Shown here piece after piece: positions 11,170-22,017 of a stretch of 64,000 nucleotides of DNA. Both the position numbers and the translations under genes were made by a program. Origin of the DNA: Aedes albopictus (taxonomy: Eukaryota > Arthropoda > Insecta > Diptera > Culicidae). The notes beneath the pieces are model-generated. The model worked only from the letters and a program-made list of their open reading frames with translations, had not been told where the DNA came from and searched no databases. The stretch is taken from NCBI RefSeq assembly GCF_035046485.1, contig NC_085137.1, forward strand, positions 43,889,155 through 43,953,154. Direction: 5' to 3'. Position 1 is the stretch's first letter; each line of letters opens with the position of its first letter.

Positions 11170-11367
11170 CACTGAAAAAATAATAATTTGGACATGAAAA
11201 AGTTTTTGTTAGAAAAACTTTTTTTCCTTAAAAGTGCCTATCTTGTGGTGTATGGACGGTTGGTAGGGAACATAATTACCTGTCTTGAGACAAAATTTCA
11301 TCAAAATCAAAAATGGTGTTTTTTTTTAAATCAACTTTGAATTTTTAGAAATGATTTTTTTTCAGTG
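11170..11367. mobile_element. MITE copy inside the right TIR
   Basis: Mirror copy of 7943-8139. The outer side retains CAGTG-TA. The inner end reads GA-CACTGAAAAAATAATAA, so one TA is mutated. Confidence 0.7.
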
Positions 11368-11571
11368 TAGGGCTCATTTTGGATTTTTTTCAGTATTTTT
11401 TTCTTAAAATTTGACTTATTTTGTGATAATCACCCATACAACACTTTTTTGTAGGAGTAGTCATTTTTTGATTAAAAACATTTTTAAAAAATCCATAAAA
11501 AAAGTTTAGCCCTTTTCAAAAGTCAGTCCAGATAAATTTTGAAGAAACTAAGTATGCAAAGTGGCTTATCT

Positions 11572-12450
11572 AGTCTTGGTGTACATACCCAGAGTGTTTC
11601 ATTGGCTCTTCAAATCATAAACAAATATTATTAAGTTTCCCAAACACCATTCCAAAGATACAACATTCAAACAACTTCTATCTGAAAATTTGCAACATTT
11701 TATTGAAACGATCGCAAACCACTGTATTTGAAAATATAAGATATGATAAAGTATTTTGAAAATGTAGTAACTTCATAGAATATTATTTCAATTTCACATG
11801 TTAATTATTCCTCGCAATGAATATATATTTTGCAACTCATCCAAAACTTTGATTATATATCCTAATTTTTGCGATACTGTTACAAAACCAAATAGGTGTT
11901 TTTAACATGTTTATAGACAAAGCGATAGTATGCCTATTCCCAATGAAATTGGAATCGAAGCTTAAAATTGTTGTTACTGATGATCATTCAAATGAAATAT
12001 TTCCAAATTCACGGAAAACACATTGGTAGCATGACGTACAAAAGCTAGCTAGGAAAACGATTAGCATTTAGGTTTACTTTAAGAGCTACGATATCTTAAA
12101 CATTATACCAACGATTTACAAAGCCTCTTAGGAATACCAAGTACTTGGGCTGTGAATTCACTTTAACTCTCGTTTCACCATGAAACGTTATCAAATTCAC
12201 CGGCAAGATATCAACATATCACGTGCCTAAAAAAAAGGATGTCAAACTCTTAGAATGTTTATATAATCAACGCTCACGGCGTGTCTTATTTCAATTTGTA
12301 TTCGAGTAGCAGGTAGAACTATGGAATAACAATTAGCTTCTCAAACCACGGTAATTTACATTCCTCTCAATGAAATGTTGTTGAATTTTCAGAGAACTAG
12401 TTTGAATATTGTAATTTTGGAATTTGTGAAACTCATTACACCGTTCAACA
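11572..12450. other. Unassigned AT-rich stretch
   Basis: No ORF, tandem repeat or TIR pair found. Composition and short words resemble the surrounding transposon debris. Confidence 0.4.
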
Positions 12451-12453
12451 CTA

Positions 12454-12662
12454 GTTCGCGTTATGAGATGAGAAAAAAAGAATAGGATGTTGGGACCCTA
12501 GAAACCCTAATGCGTATATCAATTAAACACCCCAAGTTCTCAATTCAAACTTTGGTCATAAACTGTGAAGTCCAGTTTCAATATTTATCGAAAATTCTTT
12601 CACTATGACACTTCTAGGGTTACAAAACCCTGTTCTTTTTTTTCTCATCCCATAATACGAAC
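12454..12662. mobile_element. 209-bp foldback MITE
   Basis: GTTCGCGTTATGAGATGAG followed by an A run and CCCTAGA on the left. The right arm is the imperfect complement (CCTAGAAGTG side to CATAATACGAAC). Arms are about 50 bp. No ORF. Confidence 0.65.
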
Positions 12663-12922
12663 TTTTTTAAAGTTTTGTCGAGCAGTGATATTATTTGTTT
12701 AGGATATGAGAAGCACCGATTGACCGATATATGAGCTAGTCAGGATTCGCGATTTTTTGGCTGCCTTACATCCGATTGAGCTCATTTTTTGTGTATAGTT
12801 GCGGCATATCGTAAGCTAACAACCTTCTAAAAATGAACGGAATTGGTTGAAAGACAACAGAGAAATTGCGGTGGGCGTAAAGTGGGTGGCACTGTGTATA
12901 ACGAATCCAGACTGTAATTCTA

Positions 12923-13510
12923 TGAAAATAGAGGAAAATCTTCAAACAGTAAAAACTTTGGTGTCCCTCCATAAAACATTTTCAAATTTTCGGAGGTGAT
13001 GCTATAATAGTATATCTTTCGAATGCCGGGTGTCAGTTTGGTGTATATTTATATTTGTAATAGCGGTTTCAGACACACCGTGCGCATATATTTAATCATA
13101 TCTGGAGCAACATTTGAAAAGGGCCCAAGAGGTCTTGTGTCTTTTTTCTAAAACGCTGCGTAGGGCATAACAGCAGCCCACCCACGCAAAAGAACACCGT
13201 TATCCGAAAGATCGATGTATGCTCTATCTGATAACGGTCTTAGTTTTTGTGAATAAGCTGAGGGGTTCTCAGGAGCGACGTGTAAAGTCGTTGTATACAA
13301 ATGCTTGTATGCCCTTTTCAAATGTTGCTCCAGATATATGAAAATCCTATAGAAATGGCTCAAGATCTTCAAATCACAAAAACTTTAGTTTCCCTCGATG
13401 AAACATTTTCAAATTTTCAGAGGAGATACTGGAATAGTATATCTTTCGAATGCCGGGTGCCATTTTGGTGAACATTTTTATTTGTTAATAACGGTTTTTG
13501 GCACACCGTG
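12923..13510. repeat. Direct repeat pair of about 165 bp, split by a MITE
   Basis: About 12923-13089 and 13340-13510 share GAAAAT..., CTTCAAA..., AAAAACTTT, ACATTTTCAAATTTTC, TATATCTTTCGAATGCCGGG and ACACCGTG in order. The 234-bp MITE at 13101-13334 sits between them. Confidence 0.75.
13101..13334. mobile_element. 234-bp TA-flanked MITE
   Basis: Ends T-CTGGAGCAACATTTGAAAAG and the exact complement, with TA at 13099-13100 and 13335-13336. The TIR is perfect for at least 24 bp, which suggests a fairly recent insertion. The 74-codon minus-strand ORF at 13148-13372 crosses its boundary and is spurious. Confidence 0.85.
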
Positions 13511-13790
13511 AGGGGGTTTTAGGGGGATTTCGAGGGCGTTTTCGGAATCTTCAGAGGATTTTTGACGGGTTTCTGAGGCGTTATATAGGCGTTTTCGGTG
13601 GTTTCGGAGGGGTTCAGGGGTGTTACAGGGAGTTTTGAGGGGGGTTAAGGGGGCCTACAGTTTCTGAAAATACATTTTGGATCACAGCACTTAAGTAAGC
13701 TTCAGGGAGATTTCAGCGGCGCTTTAAAGCTTTTCTTAAACGTTTCAGGTGGTTTTAGAAGAGATTCAAGACGTTCCAGACTGTTTACGA
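13510..13790 (+). repeat. Degenerate G-rich array
   Basis: Short irregular units around GGGGGTTTTAGGGGGATTTC and GGGCGTTTTCGG, like those at 1600-1885. No stable period could be read. Confidence 0.55.
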
Positions 13791-15110
13791 TTGTAGATCC
13801 GATAACCTATACGCAAAGGAACTCTTCGAGATTCTTCAACAAACGTTGAACTTACCACTTGTCAGCACAAAGTTGCATGAGGCTGTGTAAGCATGACTTT
13901 TATTCAATCATTTAAGCACACAAGTTATGCATGTAGATTCGATGACTTATGCTTATGACTTATGGAAACCGTATATGGTCCCAAACCAACCCCCCCTCTC
14001 TTTGCTCCCCTCTGAGCACGCCCTGAACGCCCCTTAACTTCACTTGCAACTTAATTCCCTTAAAACAACCTTATCCCTAATGGGTAGTACGCTGATCGTA
14101 AGAAATTTCTTGGCCTATCTCGATGCGTGGAAAATTCAGGCAAGGAATCGCTCAAGAAATAATAAAGCGTCGCTTTATTCCGGATCCTAGTACGGTGCTG
14201 AAACGAAATGTCAAATCAAACGGGGCATGCTGTGTTAAATTTCGTGACCATTCCGGTCACGGAAAAATAATGCTCTGAACGAAAATTACTTGAGTGCATA
14301 CCTTCCATAATCTAAACACTCCAAAACACAACACGTAAGGAATAACAATAAATAATAAAATCTCGTCATTTTATAGATCGGGAAAGGCTTAATAACTTTT
14401 TCTACAAATGTCGCATCGCGTTGTGGTCTTCGGAGGTCTGATTCCTCTTGAAATTATCTACAGAAATCATTCAACGACTTATTTTTAGGGATCAATGGGT
14501 GACCTCAAACGATTTTTCTTTGAAGAAGTAATTTTTCCCCATAGTAAATCGCATGAAAAACTAAGAATGGTGGGCTACTCAAAAAGTATACAGGAGTTTG
14601 AGTTTTTCCATTTTTTTATATTATCCCATATAAACCGTGTACCAGGCTAATACACAGCCATTCAATGAAGAATCGTGGAAATGATAGAATCGACTACTTC
14701 TATAATTTTTCTTGGTATTATCTATGCTTGCAGCACATAGGAGACGTAAAACAAGAATTGAAGCGGCCAGGCCTACTGTGCAGCGTCATTAGTACAATAA
14801 AGCTAAAGAACAGGGACATCTCGTACCAACTGTTCGGTACAGTATGTTGTATAAATGTACAGTAAATGGCATAGGGACAAAACGATGAAAGACAAAACGT
14901 CGAATGCCAAAACGTCGAATGCCAAAAGGTCGAATACGAAAACGTCGAATGGGACAAAACATCGAAAAAGGGCAGTGGCCCACAGTATTTCAAGCGGAAA
15001 CATATGCAATTTTAAAATGCGTGAGCTGACAACCAAGTGGCTCTCAAGTCGCCTAATAATTGAACTTGTAACTCAATCTTAGTGTGAGAATGCATTCTGG
15101 CTATGAAAAA
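13791..15110. other. Mostly unassigned, with one minisatellite
   Basis: No supported gene. A 7-bp-stem palindrome (CGTGACC / GGTCACG) lies at 14251-14270. A minisatellite of about 16 bp lies at 14881-14970. Overlapping minus-strand ORFs of 64-91 codons there are repeat artefacts. Confidence 0.4.
14881..14970 (+). repeat. Minisatellite, AAAACGTCGAATGCC units
   Basis: About five units of 15-17 bp (AAAACGTCGAATGCC, AAAAGGTCGAATACG and so on). Confidence 0.8.
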
Positions 15111-15122
15111 CTTATCCATACG

Positions 15123-15560
15123 CAATCGAGTCTGCCTATGTTGGATCTACGGGTCTACAGGGAAACGAGTTTGCTGATGAGATAGCCAGGGATGGATGTA
15201 ACAAAAGGTTGGCTCATAGCTCTTCTGCGGTCTCTCAGACTGCTCTGTAAAAATGAAACTAAACAAATATATGGTTAGTCAAATCACACCAAACTGGAAT
15301 GTACTTCCCCATACGAGCCAATTCACAAGGTTCGTAACGATGAACCCCAAGAAAACACAACAGCTAATAGGTATCAACAAAAGGGATCTCAACATCTACA
15401 CCGGTCTAATATGTACCTGGATAGTGGATACTGCCCCTGCAGATACCATCTACAAAAGATCGGAGCAATCCAATCCACAAATTGTCGCTTCTGTGACGAA
15501 GAGAGGAAAACATCAGAACGCATCCTCTTCTATTGTAGTGCGCTTATCCATCAAACAAAA
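15123..15560 (+). pseudogene. Decayed 3' end of a non-LTR retrotransposon pol
   Basis: GNEFADEIARDG (15161 onward) matches the GNExADxxA end of the RNase H domain carried by I- and Loa-like non-LTR elements. Upstream, CLCW in another frame fits the preceding part of the domain, so a frameshift separates them. A TAA at about 15250 closes the RNase H frame. Further on, CRYHLQKIG...NCRFCDEERKTSERILFYC (15432 to about 15535) looks like the C-terminal Cys/His motif of such pols, with Arg where His is usual. The 189-codon ORF at 15253 is in a different frame from this homology and is not the ancestral one. Confidence 0.65.
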
Positions 15561-15620
15561 CATAGGGAAGTGGAACCATCTCAGCAGGGCGTCTATACAC
15601 GTAGGGTACCGAACCAGTTC

Positions 15621-16082
15621 GGCAGTGGCTGGTATTTTGGTCACTTTTCGTTATAACTCAGTCAATTCCAAACCAATTGACTTGAAATACTCTGCGTATT
15701 TCACCGCGTTAATAAAAATTGTGTCAATCGGTTCAAAATTGACTGCAGACGTAATACTTCAACCATTTTTCGATTCAAAACTTAGTCTTGGAAACATGTT
15801 CGCCCAATGCTTAAACTATTGAGTTTGGCCAATCATCAACTAGGTGACGGTAGTGGGCAAACGTCAAACTCGAACAAAAACGATGCGAGCGCCGCGAGTG
15901 GGTAGTTGACCAACTATCGACTTTTGAAATACACCGTTATATTGATGTACGATGGAAATTATAAGAGTGTTACGTCTGTTTGTCTGTGTGTATAGTATCT
16001 AGCTGTATACAAAAATTCAAGTCAATTGGTTGGAAATTAACTGAGTTATAGCGGAAAAGTGCCCGAAATACCCGCCTCTGCC
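15621..16082. mobile_element. 462-bp MITE with about 60-bp TIRs
   Basis: Left GGCAGTGGCTGGTATTTTGG; right, read on the minus strand, GGCAGAGGCGGGTATTTCGG. Both continue into CACTTTTC...TATAACTCAGT and CCAATTGACTTGAA. The interior has GTTACGTCTGTTTGTCTGTG, which recurs near 60310. It abuts the LINE remnant. Confidence 0.75.
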
Positions 16083-16851
16083 CAAGTGGTTCAGCACCCT
16101 ACCTTCTACAGAAATCAAAATCTTACTTCCTACAAGAAAAACATATTTTGTTTTTGCTATAAAAGATACAAATACAGGTGTTCAGTCTGCCTTGTTCTCA
16201 ACACTCCCGCCTTCGAAACTGTTAAACAAACATGTTAAGAAGTGTAGCGTAAAGTAGTTGAAAATGTTCACAACAGCCTCAAAAATAGTTTTGTTCGACA
16301 TTTATGTAATTTTATTATTGAAAATGCATAATAAACCTATGAAAAAAGTAATGGCAGTGTTGATTTTCTAAAAAATATTCATTTTATCGGGACATAAATC
16401 TGGAAAACTGAACACATGTTTTTGAAATTATGCACACATTCTGAAAAATTAAAAATTCGAAAAATGTGCGATAATATTCGAAAATTTCAATATTTTTTGT
16501 GCAAATGTATTCTTCTCCACATGAATTGCTCATGAAACAGGCAAATTATTTTATACACGAAAAAGTTCCACTGCAATTTAGCGCAATTCCATTTTTGAGG
16601 AACCTCCTTTTTTCATGCTAATCCAAGCCACGTTTCGCCAAATAAAAAATACAAGAAGTTAAAAATTGGCAGTTTTTCAAATTGGGTAAGTTTTTAAATT
16701 TATTGACGAGGTAGCTTCGGGAGAGAAAGGAATTTTATAACCTTTGAAGATATTTAAAGCGGAGCGTCAAAGTTTGACTAAAAGTAGAGGATATTTAGGA
16801 TCGAACAATTTCTAAGTTTTGGTAATTTTTGTATTGAGAATAAGATTTTTT
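16083..16851. other. Unassigned AT-rich stretch
   Basis: Low GC, no ORF above 60 codons, no TIR pair or tandem array noticed. Confidence 0.4.
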
Positions 16852-16863
16852 AAGTCGATTTTT

Positions 16864-17040
16864 GGAGCGGACCTGGTGTGATGGTTAGAACACTTGACTA
16901 TCACGCCGAGGACCTGGGATCGAATCCCACTCCTGACAAACTCGCAAAATGTAAGTTCTTCCTTCGGAAGGGAAGTAAAGTGTGGGTCCCGAGATGAACT
17001 AGCCTAGGGCAAAAAATCTCGTTAATACAGATAAAAAAAA
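16864..17040 (+). mobile_element. Feilai: Feilai-like tRNA-derived SINE
   Basis: The 5' end is tRNA-like, with an A-box region (TGGTGTGATGGTTAGAACAC) and a B box (GGATCGAATCCC). The body has CTTCCTTCGGAAGGGAAGT and CCCGAGATGAACTAGCC, the layout I associate with the mosquito Feilai family. It ends in a poly-A run. AAGTCGATTTT occurs directly before (16852-16862) and after (17041-17051), an 11-bp target duplication made by retrotransposition. Confidence 0.85.
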
Positions 17041-17590
17041 AAGTCGATTTTGAATAATATTTTTTCCATGAATTTTTACGCGTACAAATTTTATTCGCCA
17101 CAAGTTATTGAAGCGCTGAAAAATCTTAACAAAATTGCATTTTGTGCAGATTTCTGTTTTGTGAGGTGTATTCCTTCAACCATATTTTCAATAATACCAA
17201 ACATTCTCCAAATTCCTTCAGGTTGTTCTAATCTTGACTATATTGTGAAGATTTCATAGAAGAACCGAAATAAAAAAAAATACCAACACAGCTGCGAGAT
17301 AGAGAATTCTGAACATTTTCAACAACTTTCCGATACACTCCTTATTTGGTTTATTTCATTCACAGCGTTTCGAATACATTTCACCAATGAGTGGCCGAGC
17401 CGTGTTTATGCTCGAAAACATTTCACCTGTTTCACGCGTTGTTGACACGTTGTCAAATTTGTCACCCATCATCACCCTGAACCACCCCCGCCGTCAGTCC
17501 ATCATCCGAAACCGAGTTTAAAAATATCAACCTGCCTCATCCTCAACGCAACAACAACGATTGGTGAATAACCTTCCCCTCGATAGTTAC

Positions 17591-17713
17591 CTGCGTAAAT
17601 AACTTGTTGTATCCGGCACTCTGGAACGACGGGTATCCAATACCGAGGCTCATACGCGATTCACGATGCCCCCCGGACACGGAAGGGGCATCCGACGAGG
17701 CACGCTGAACCAT
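17591..17713 (-). CDS. First coding exon of an unidentified host gene (41 codons)
   Basis: From ATG 17713 (context GGCCCATGG) the frame runs exactly 41 codons to a splice donor, CAG|GTAACT, at 17591/17590, ending in phase 0. An in-frame TAG lies upstream, so this ATG is the first in its frame. The residues include GGHRESRMSLGIGYPSF and end YNKLFTQ; the segment is Ser/Gly-rich and hydrophilic, with no signal peptide or membrane segment. The DNA is GC-richer than its surroundings, not repetitive and bounded by TE-free sequence. Remaining exons must lie to the left; none was found down to position 1, so the first intron is probably longer than 17 kb. I do not recognise the protein. A spliced-in upstream exon is possible but its acceptor would be weak. 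Confidence 0.5.
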
Positions 17714-18240
17714 GGGCCTCTCAGGCCGCCAATCTTCTTCTTGTAGATCGGATATTTTGCGGTGCGCGCCTAGACCTTCCTAGGTATGCTCACTTTCCCC
17801 GTTTTCCGTTTTTTGACTCAGTTTGTTCTCCCTATCCGATGCAGAACTACTTTTCCACCACTTGATTCACTACTACTGCCACTACATTGAGGGCATCCAG
17901 TATAACTAATACGGTGCGGTCACTAACTAAGAAGGGATCGATTTTACAAACGAGCGCACAGCATTGCACTGTACACAGCTTCCAGGCCGGACCGGAAACT
18001 CTGAACTGTAACTTCACACGCTCGGGAACGGGACTGGTTTGAACTGCCTTTTTCACTCACTCTGCCAGGGTTTTCTTGAACGCATTGATTTTCCGCATCT
18101 TGCTTCGCACTCTCTCGTTCACGAGACGGTACCCGTAGCAGCACTTTTTTTCACTTTGCCCCTTTCCTTTCACACACTCTGTGCGATTTTTGTTGTTGTT
18201 TTATTTTATCTTGGTAAGACACAAGGATAACCCGAAAAAT
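17714..18240 (-). promoter_or_regulatory. Candidate 5' UTR and promoter of the minus-strand exon
   Basis: Non-repetitive, GC-richer DNA directly upstream of the 41-codon exon. On the minus strand it has many in-frame stops, AGT/CAGT-rich sequence around 18000-18060 and no TIRs. Initiator-like CAGTTC words occur at about 18030-18045, but I cannot fix a start site. The 79-69-codon ORFs on both strands are not supported. Confidence 0.35.
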
Positions 18241-18427
18241 CGGTCCCTAGATTGGTTAAAAGCTTTTCACTCTCGTTGTGCACTAGAGAAGCGAGCAGCC
18301 GATATGATTACCCGCTTATTGCATCCGTTGGAGATTGTGGGTTCTTGACCAGTTCGACGAAAAGAGAAAAACCATGGGCTCATCATCCAGACACAATGCA
18401 ATGATGTTCCCTGCTTGTGGTGCTATA

Positions 18428-19346
18428 GGGGAACTGGGGGTAAGACGCCCACGTTAAGGAAGAGTCCAATTTAAACCACGAAACACTTTATAATACACAC
18501 TTTTTTGGCACTAACATGAAGCACCAACATGTTTCCTTTCAAATAGAAGAAACCATAAACCAGTTTCATGTTTTACTACTGAAAAATTCAAATTTGAAAA
18601 AAAGTTTGATTTTCAGATTTTTGTTTCAATGCGGGGTAAAACGCGCCACTAGCCACAGCTAACGCCAGGATGCCAAATTGTGTACATATACTTGCGCGCC
18701 TGGTTTATTGTCAACTGTTATTGTTCGTGAATGGTATACAGTCATTGCATAATTATGGATCACCTGTAATTATGGATCAATTCCATTTAAACGTCATAGT
18801 GAGCTGTTTTATCAATAATTACTACAAAATGACACCTGGATGTGTGATAAGTGAACTTATTCATAGTAAAAATGTGTTGTTGCTTGGTTCCAACTTGTGT
18901 TCTACATAATTTATACCGAAATTTAGATCTAAATGGCTATTTTAATGTAAATTACTAGGGGTGGGCATTTTACCCCACACATGCCTCAGAAGTTTGGACC
19001 CTTGTAAAAAAGTTTCAATGGCCAAATTCGATACTTTTTCCGCTTGGTACACAAACAATGCGTGTGTGCAAAACAGTTAATGGGGATAGCGAGAAAAAAA
19101 ATCTTAGAAATGATGAAAAAAAGTGCAACAATTTGACAGGCTAAAATTACATCAAAAGTAACCAAAATCTTTTTTTTAAGTTTTTGTACAATTTTTTTAG
19201 TAAAAATAAGTAAACTCAAATGTAAAGAAGCATTTTTATTCTCATTTTAACGATTGCAGTTGAAAAAAGTGCTGAAAATAACGTGGTTTGCCTAAAACAA
19301 GGGTGGCGCAACTTGCCCCCTATGGGCGTTATGGCCGCAGTTCCCC
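18428..19346. mobile_element. 919-bp TA-flanked non-autonomous element
   Basis: Left GGGGAACTGGGGGTAAGACG; right, on the minus strand, GGGGAACTGCGGCCATAACG. TA at 18426-18427 and 19347-19348. Internal copies of related words: GGGGTAAAACGCGCC (about 18635) and GGCGCAACTTGCCCCC (about 19305). No transposase. Confidence 0.7.
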
Positions 19347-19348
19347 TA

Positions 19349-19795
19349 CACTGCGCGGGATGGGACAACCAACATCCAATATGCCAGTCGATGGCGGAAA
19401 TAAAATTACCGTTTTTTAATTGCCATGCCGTAATCTAATATGCGGCCAGGGGTTCCCCAACTGTCTGGGTACAAGGGTGATCTTGACTCAGAGAAATGGG
19501 AATCTTTAAAAAAAGATGATTCGTTTAATCAAAAAGAAGGAAAAATGGTGTTATTAAAAAAAACAGTTGTGTGGTTCATCAAGATCTGAATGTTTAAGAA
19601 AGTCGTATTTCAGGGCAAAGCTTATAACTATTTTCCAAAATGTATAGATGGAAAACAACACTTGACAAATGAGTTAGGAGTTAGTTATTTAAGCAACTCA
19701 AATAGACATTATTCTAAGATGGAATTATGGCTCATAAGCGAGGTACCTTTTGCTCCATTTACATTTCTCCTCCATCTCTGCTTTACTTCCTTTCC
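19349..19795. other. Unassigned stretch
   Basis: One 69-codon ORF without motif support. No repeats noticed. Confidence 0.4.
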
Positions 19796-19814
19796 TTAAC
19801 CCTTTGGAGCCGGA

Positions 19815-19832
19815 GGGGTCATATATGACCCC
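19815..19832. other. Perfect 18-bp palindrome near the TIR
   Basis: GGGGTCATATATGACCCC, 15 bp inside the left end of the TTAA element. It holds two GGTCA half-sites inverted around four bases. Confidence 0.9.
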
Positions 19833-21029
19833 AACATAGAAACAACTGTATAAATTTACCCATTCGATAAAAAAGATTACTGTCCTCGGCAAGTTGTTGC
19901 AAATTGAGTCCTATTAGGCAAAAAATGGGAATACATACTTGTATTTGGGACTTCATTGATAACCTAGAACATCCTGAACACCATGAAAGTTTGAAAAACG
20001 AAATAATTGACATACCAATTTTTTTCTTCTAAAAGCTGAACTTGGATGTGGATTACGTTTATATGTATTCATTTGGCCTTCGTCAAGAATATCAAAAGGA
20101 GTTTTATATTCTGGGATGTTCTAGGTGCTCCAAACTGTCCCATAGTGAAGTCCTTCAAATCTACAAGAACAATATTATGTATATTCGCCACAAATAATAG
20201 CATTGCATAACCTACTGGGATTCGTGAAGCCCTTCACATCTACAATGTGAATTGTAGACACTATTAGGGATATTCCAGGTCAGCCAAACTGCCTTGGAGT
20301 TCAGAACTTCAGGTCTACACTCGTAACAGTAGCCATATCTGTTGTTCCAAGTAACGCTGCATAATCAACCACAGTTACTGGAGGAATCTGAAGTCTTCTA
20401 GCTTATAATAAACCTTTGGGACATTCAGGTTCGTCCAAACTGTTCTATAATGAAGTCCTTGAAATCTACAAGGAAAACTCTATGTGTTTTCGCCATAAAT
20501 AATAGTATAGCAAAATCTGATGTGATCCGCGAAGCTCTTGAAATCTCGAATGTCATTTAGAGTCACTATTAGGGATATTCCAGGTCAGCCAAACTACCTG
20601 GAGTTTAGGACTTTAGGTCAACACTCGTAACAGTATCCATATCTGTTGTACTAAGTAACGTTTCACAATCAATCGCGGTGACTGGACTAACCTGAGGACT
20701 ACTATATATTATTATGAACCTTTGGGACATTGAAGGTCGTCCAAACTATCATGAATTTTACTCTCTTGATAGTAACAGTAGTTATTCCACTATGAACTTT
20801 AAACTGTAATCTGTAAATCCCCTGGCATATCATATGACTCAAGATAGTTTTGAGATTCAACACTATTCCGGTGACGATAGCTTCAGGTCTACACTTGTGA
20901 TAATAGCTTTTACCACTGGGCTAAGTAGTGTTACATAATCCACTATACTTACAAAAGTAGTTAGAGAAACAATAAGCATTGTTATATATTTTTGGGATAT
21001 TATGTGGAAGCCCATACTGTTATGAAGCT

Positions 21030-21900
21030 TAGTTGATAAAAACAATCACTGTAACTTTCAGAAGACTTACTGGACATGATAGATTACAAATCGTAGCTTT
21101 TAATGAAGAAGTTATCGTTTCAACCGTAGACTTAAGGATCTATACTCAAGAACAGCTTTGATGACCTAGGATATCCCGACCGATCTAATATTGTCTATTA
21201 ACATTTCAGAAGACTTACTGGACATGATAGATTACAAATCGTAGCATTGTATGGTGAAAGTTACCGTTACACTCGTAGGCTTTAGGATCTTTTTTTTCCT
21301 GATCTGTAGAGCCTTTTAACCACTGCGTCCATTATTTAGGAATATTGTGGTATGACCCATATTTAATTTGGTGCTAGTGCTAGTGCTAGGTGCTAGTTTA
21401 GGATCTTAACTCAAGAACAGTTTGGATGAACTAGGATATCCTGACTTATCTGATACTGTCTATTGAACTTTCAGAAAACTTACTGGACATGATAGATTAC
21501 AAATCGTAGCTTTGTATATTGAAAGACGTTGCCGTTACACCCGTAGACTTAAGGATATGAACTCAAGAATAATTTAGATGACCCAGGATATCTCGATTGA
21601 TCTGATATTGTCTATTAACATTTCAGAAGACTTACTGAATATTATATATTACAAATCGTAGGTTTTTATAATGAAAGAAGTTACCGTTATACTTGTAGAC
21701 ATTAGGATCTAAACTCAAGAATAATTTGGATGAACTAGGATATCCCGACTGATCTGATACTGTCTATTGAACTTTCAGAAGACTTACTGGACATAATAGA
21801 TTACAAATCGTAGCTTTGTATAATGAAAGAAGTTGCCGTTACACCCGTAGACTTAAGGATCTAAACTCAAGAATAGTTTGGATGACCTAGGATATCCAGA
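21030..21900. repeat. Tandem array, about 150-bp units
   Basis: CTTACTGGACATGATAGATT or variants at about 21067, 21214, 21479, 21631 and 21782. The 265-bp gap holds an extra insert of about 115 bp at about 21290-21405 (with a GTGCTA triplication). Units contain ACCTAGGATATCCCGA and CTGATACTGTCTATTGA. Confidence 0.85.
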
Positions 21901-22017
21901 AAAAATATTCTGCATAATATTCAACCGTTTTTATGCTATTGACCACCAAAACTACAGATAAACGTAGAAACAAACTCAATAATAACGCATAGAAAAATTC
22001 CTGATTCAAAGGGTTAA

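Larger units (their letters stand above)
7739..11571 (-). mobile_element. 3.8-kb DNA transposon with about 440-bp TIRs, family unassigned
   Basis: The ends start AGATAAGCCACTTTGCATAC on both sides (7739 rightward, 11571 leftward). TIR homology continues to about 8180 and about 11130, including TTTTGAAAAGGGCTAAAC, GGTGATTATCACAAAATAAG and a nested MITE present in both arms. Between the TIRs lies one minus-strand gene: an exon at 10803-10468, an intron, then a main exon from 10237 to about 8425. The main exon has a helix-turn-helix-like N-terminus and acidic motifs typical of an RNase-H fold. No clear target duplication is visible outside the TIRs. Long TIRs plus one gene identify a class II element. 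I could not match it to a named superfamily. Confidence 0.8.
19800..22013. mobile_element. TTAA-flanked piggyBac-like element, 2.2 kb, with internal satellites
   Basis: TTAA at 19796-19799 and 22014-22017 flanks CCCTTTGGAGCCGG on the left and CCCTTTGAATCAGG (minus strand) on the right. Only the first 7-8 TIR bases match, as in diverged piggyBac-like elements. The interior lacks a transposase and is tandem repeats: units of about 305 bp at about 20130-20760 and about 150 bp at 21030-21900. Confidence 0.7.

Noticed and set aside
14803..15036. Three overlapping minus-strand ORFs (64-91 codons) with repeated FDVLAFDVL or FWHSTFWHS residues
   Set aside because: Translations of the 16-bp minisatellite at 14881-14970.
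15253..15822. 189-codon plus-strand ORF
   Set aside because: It is out of frame with the RNase H and Cys/His remnants of the decayed LINE and runs into the adjacent MITE.
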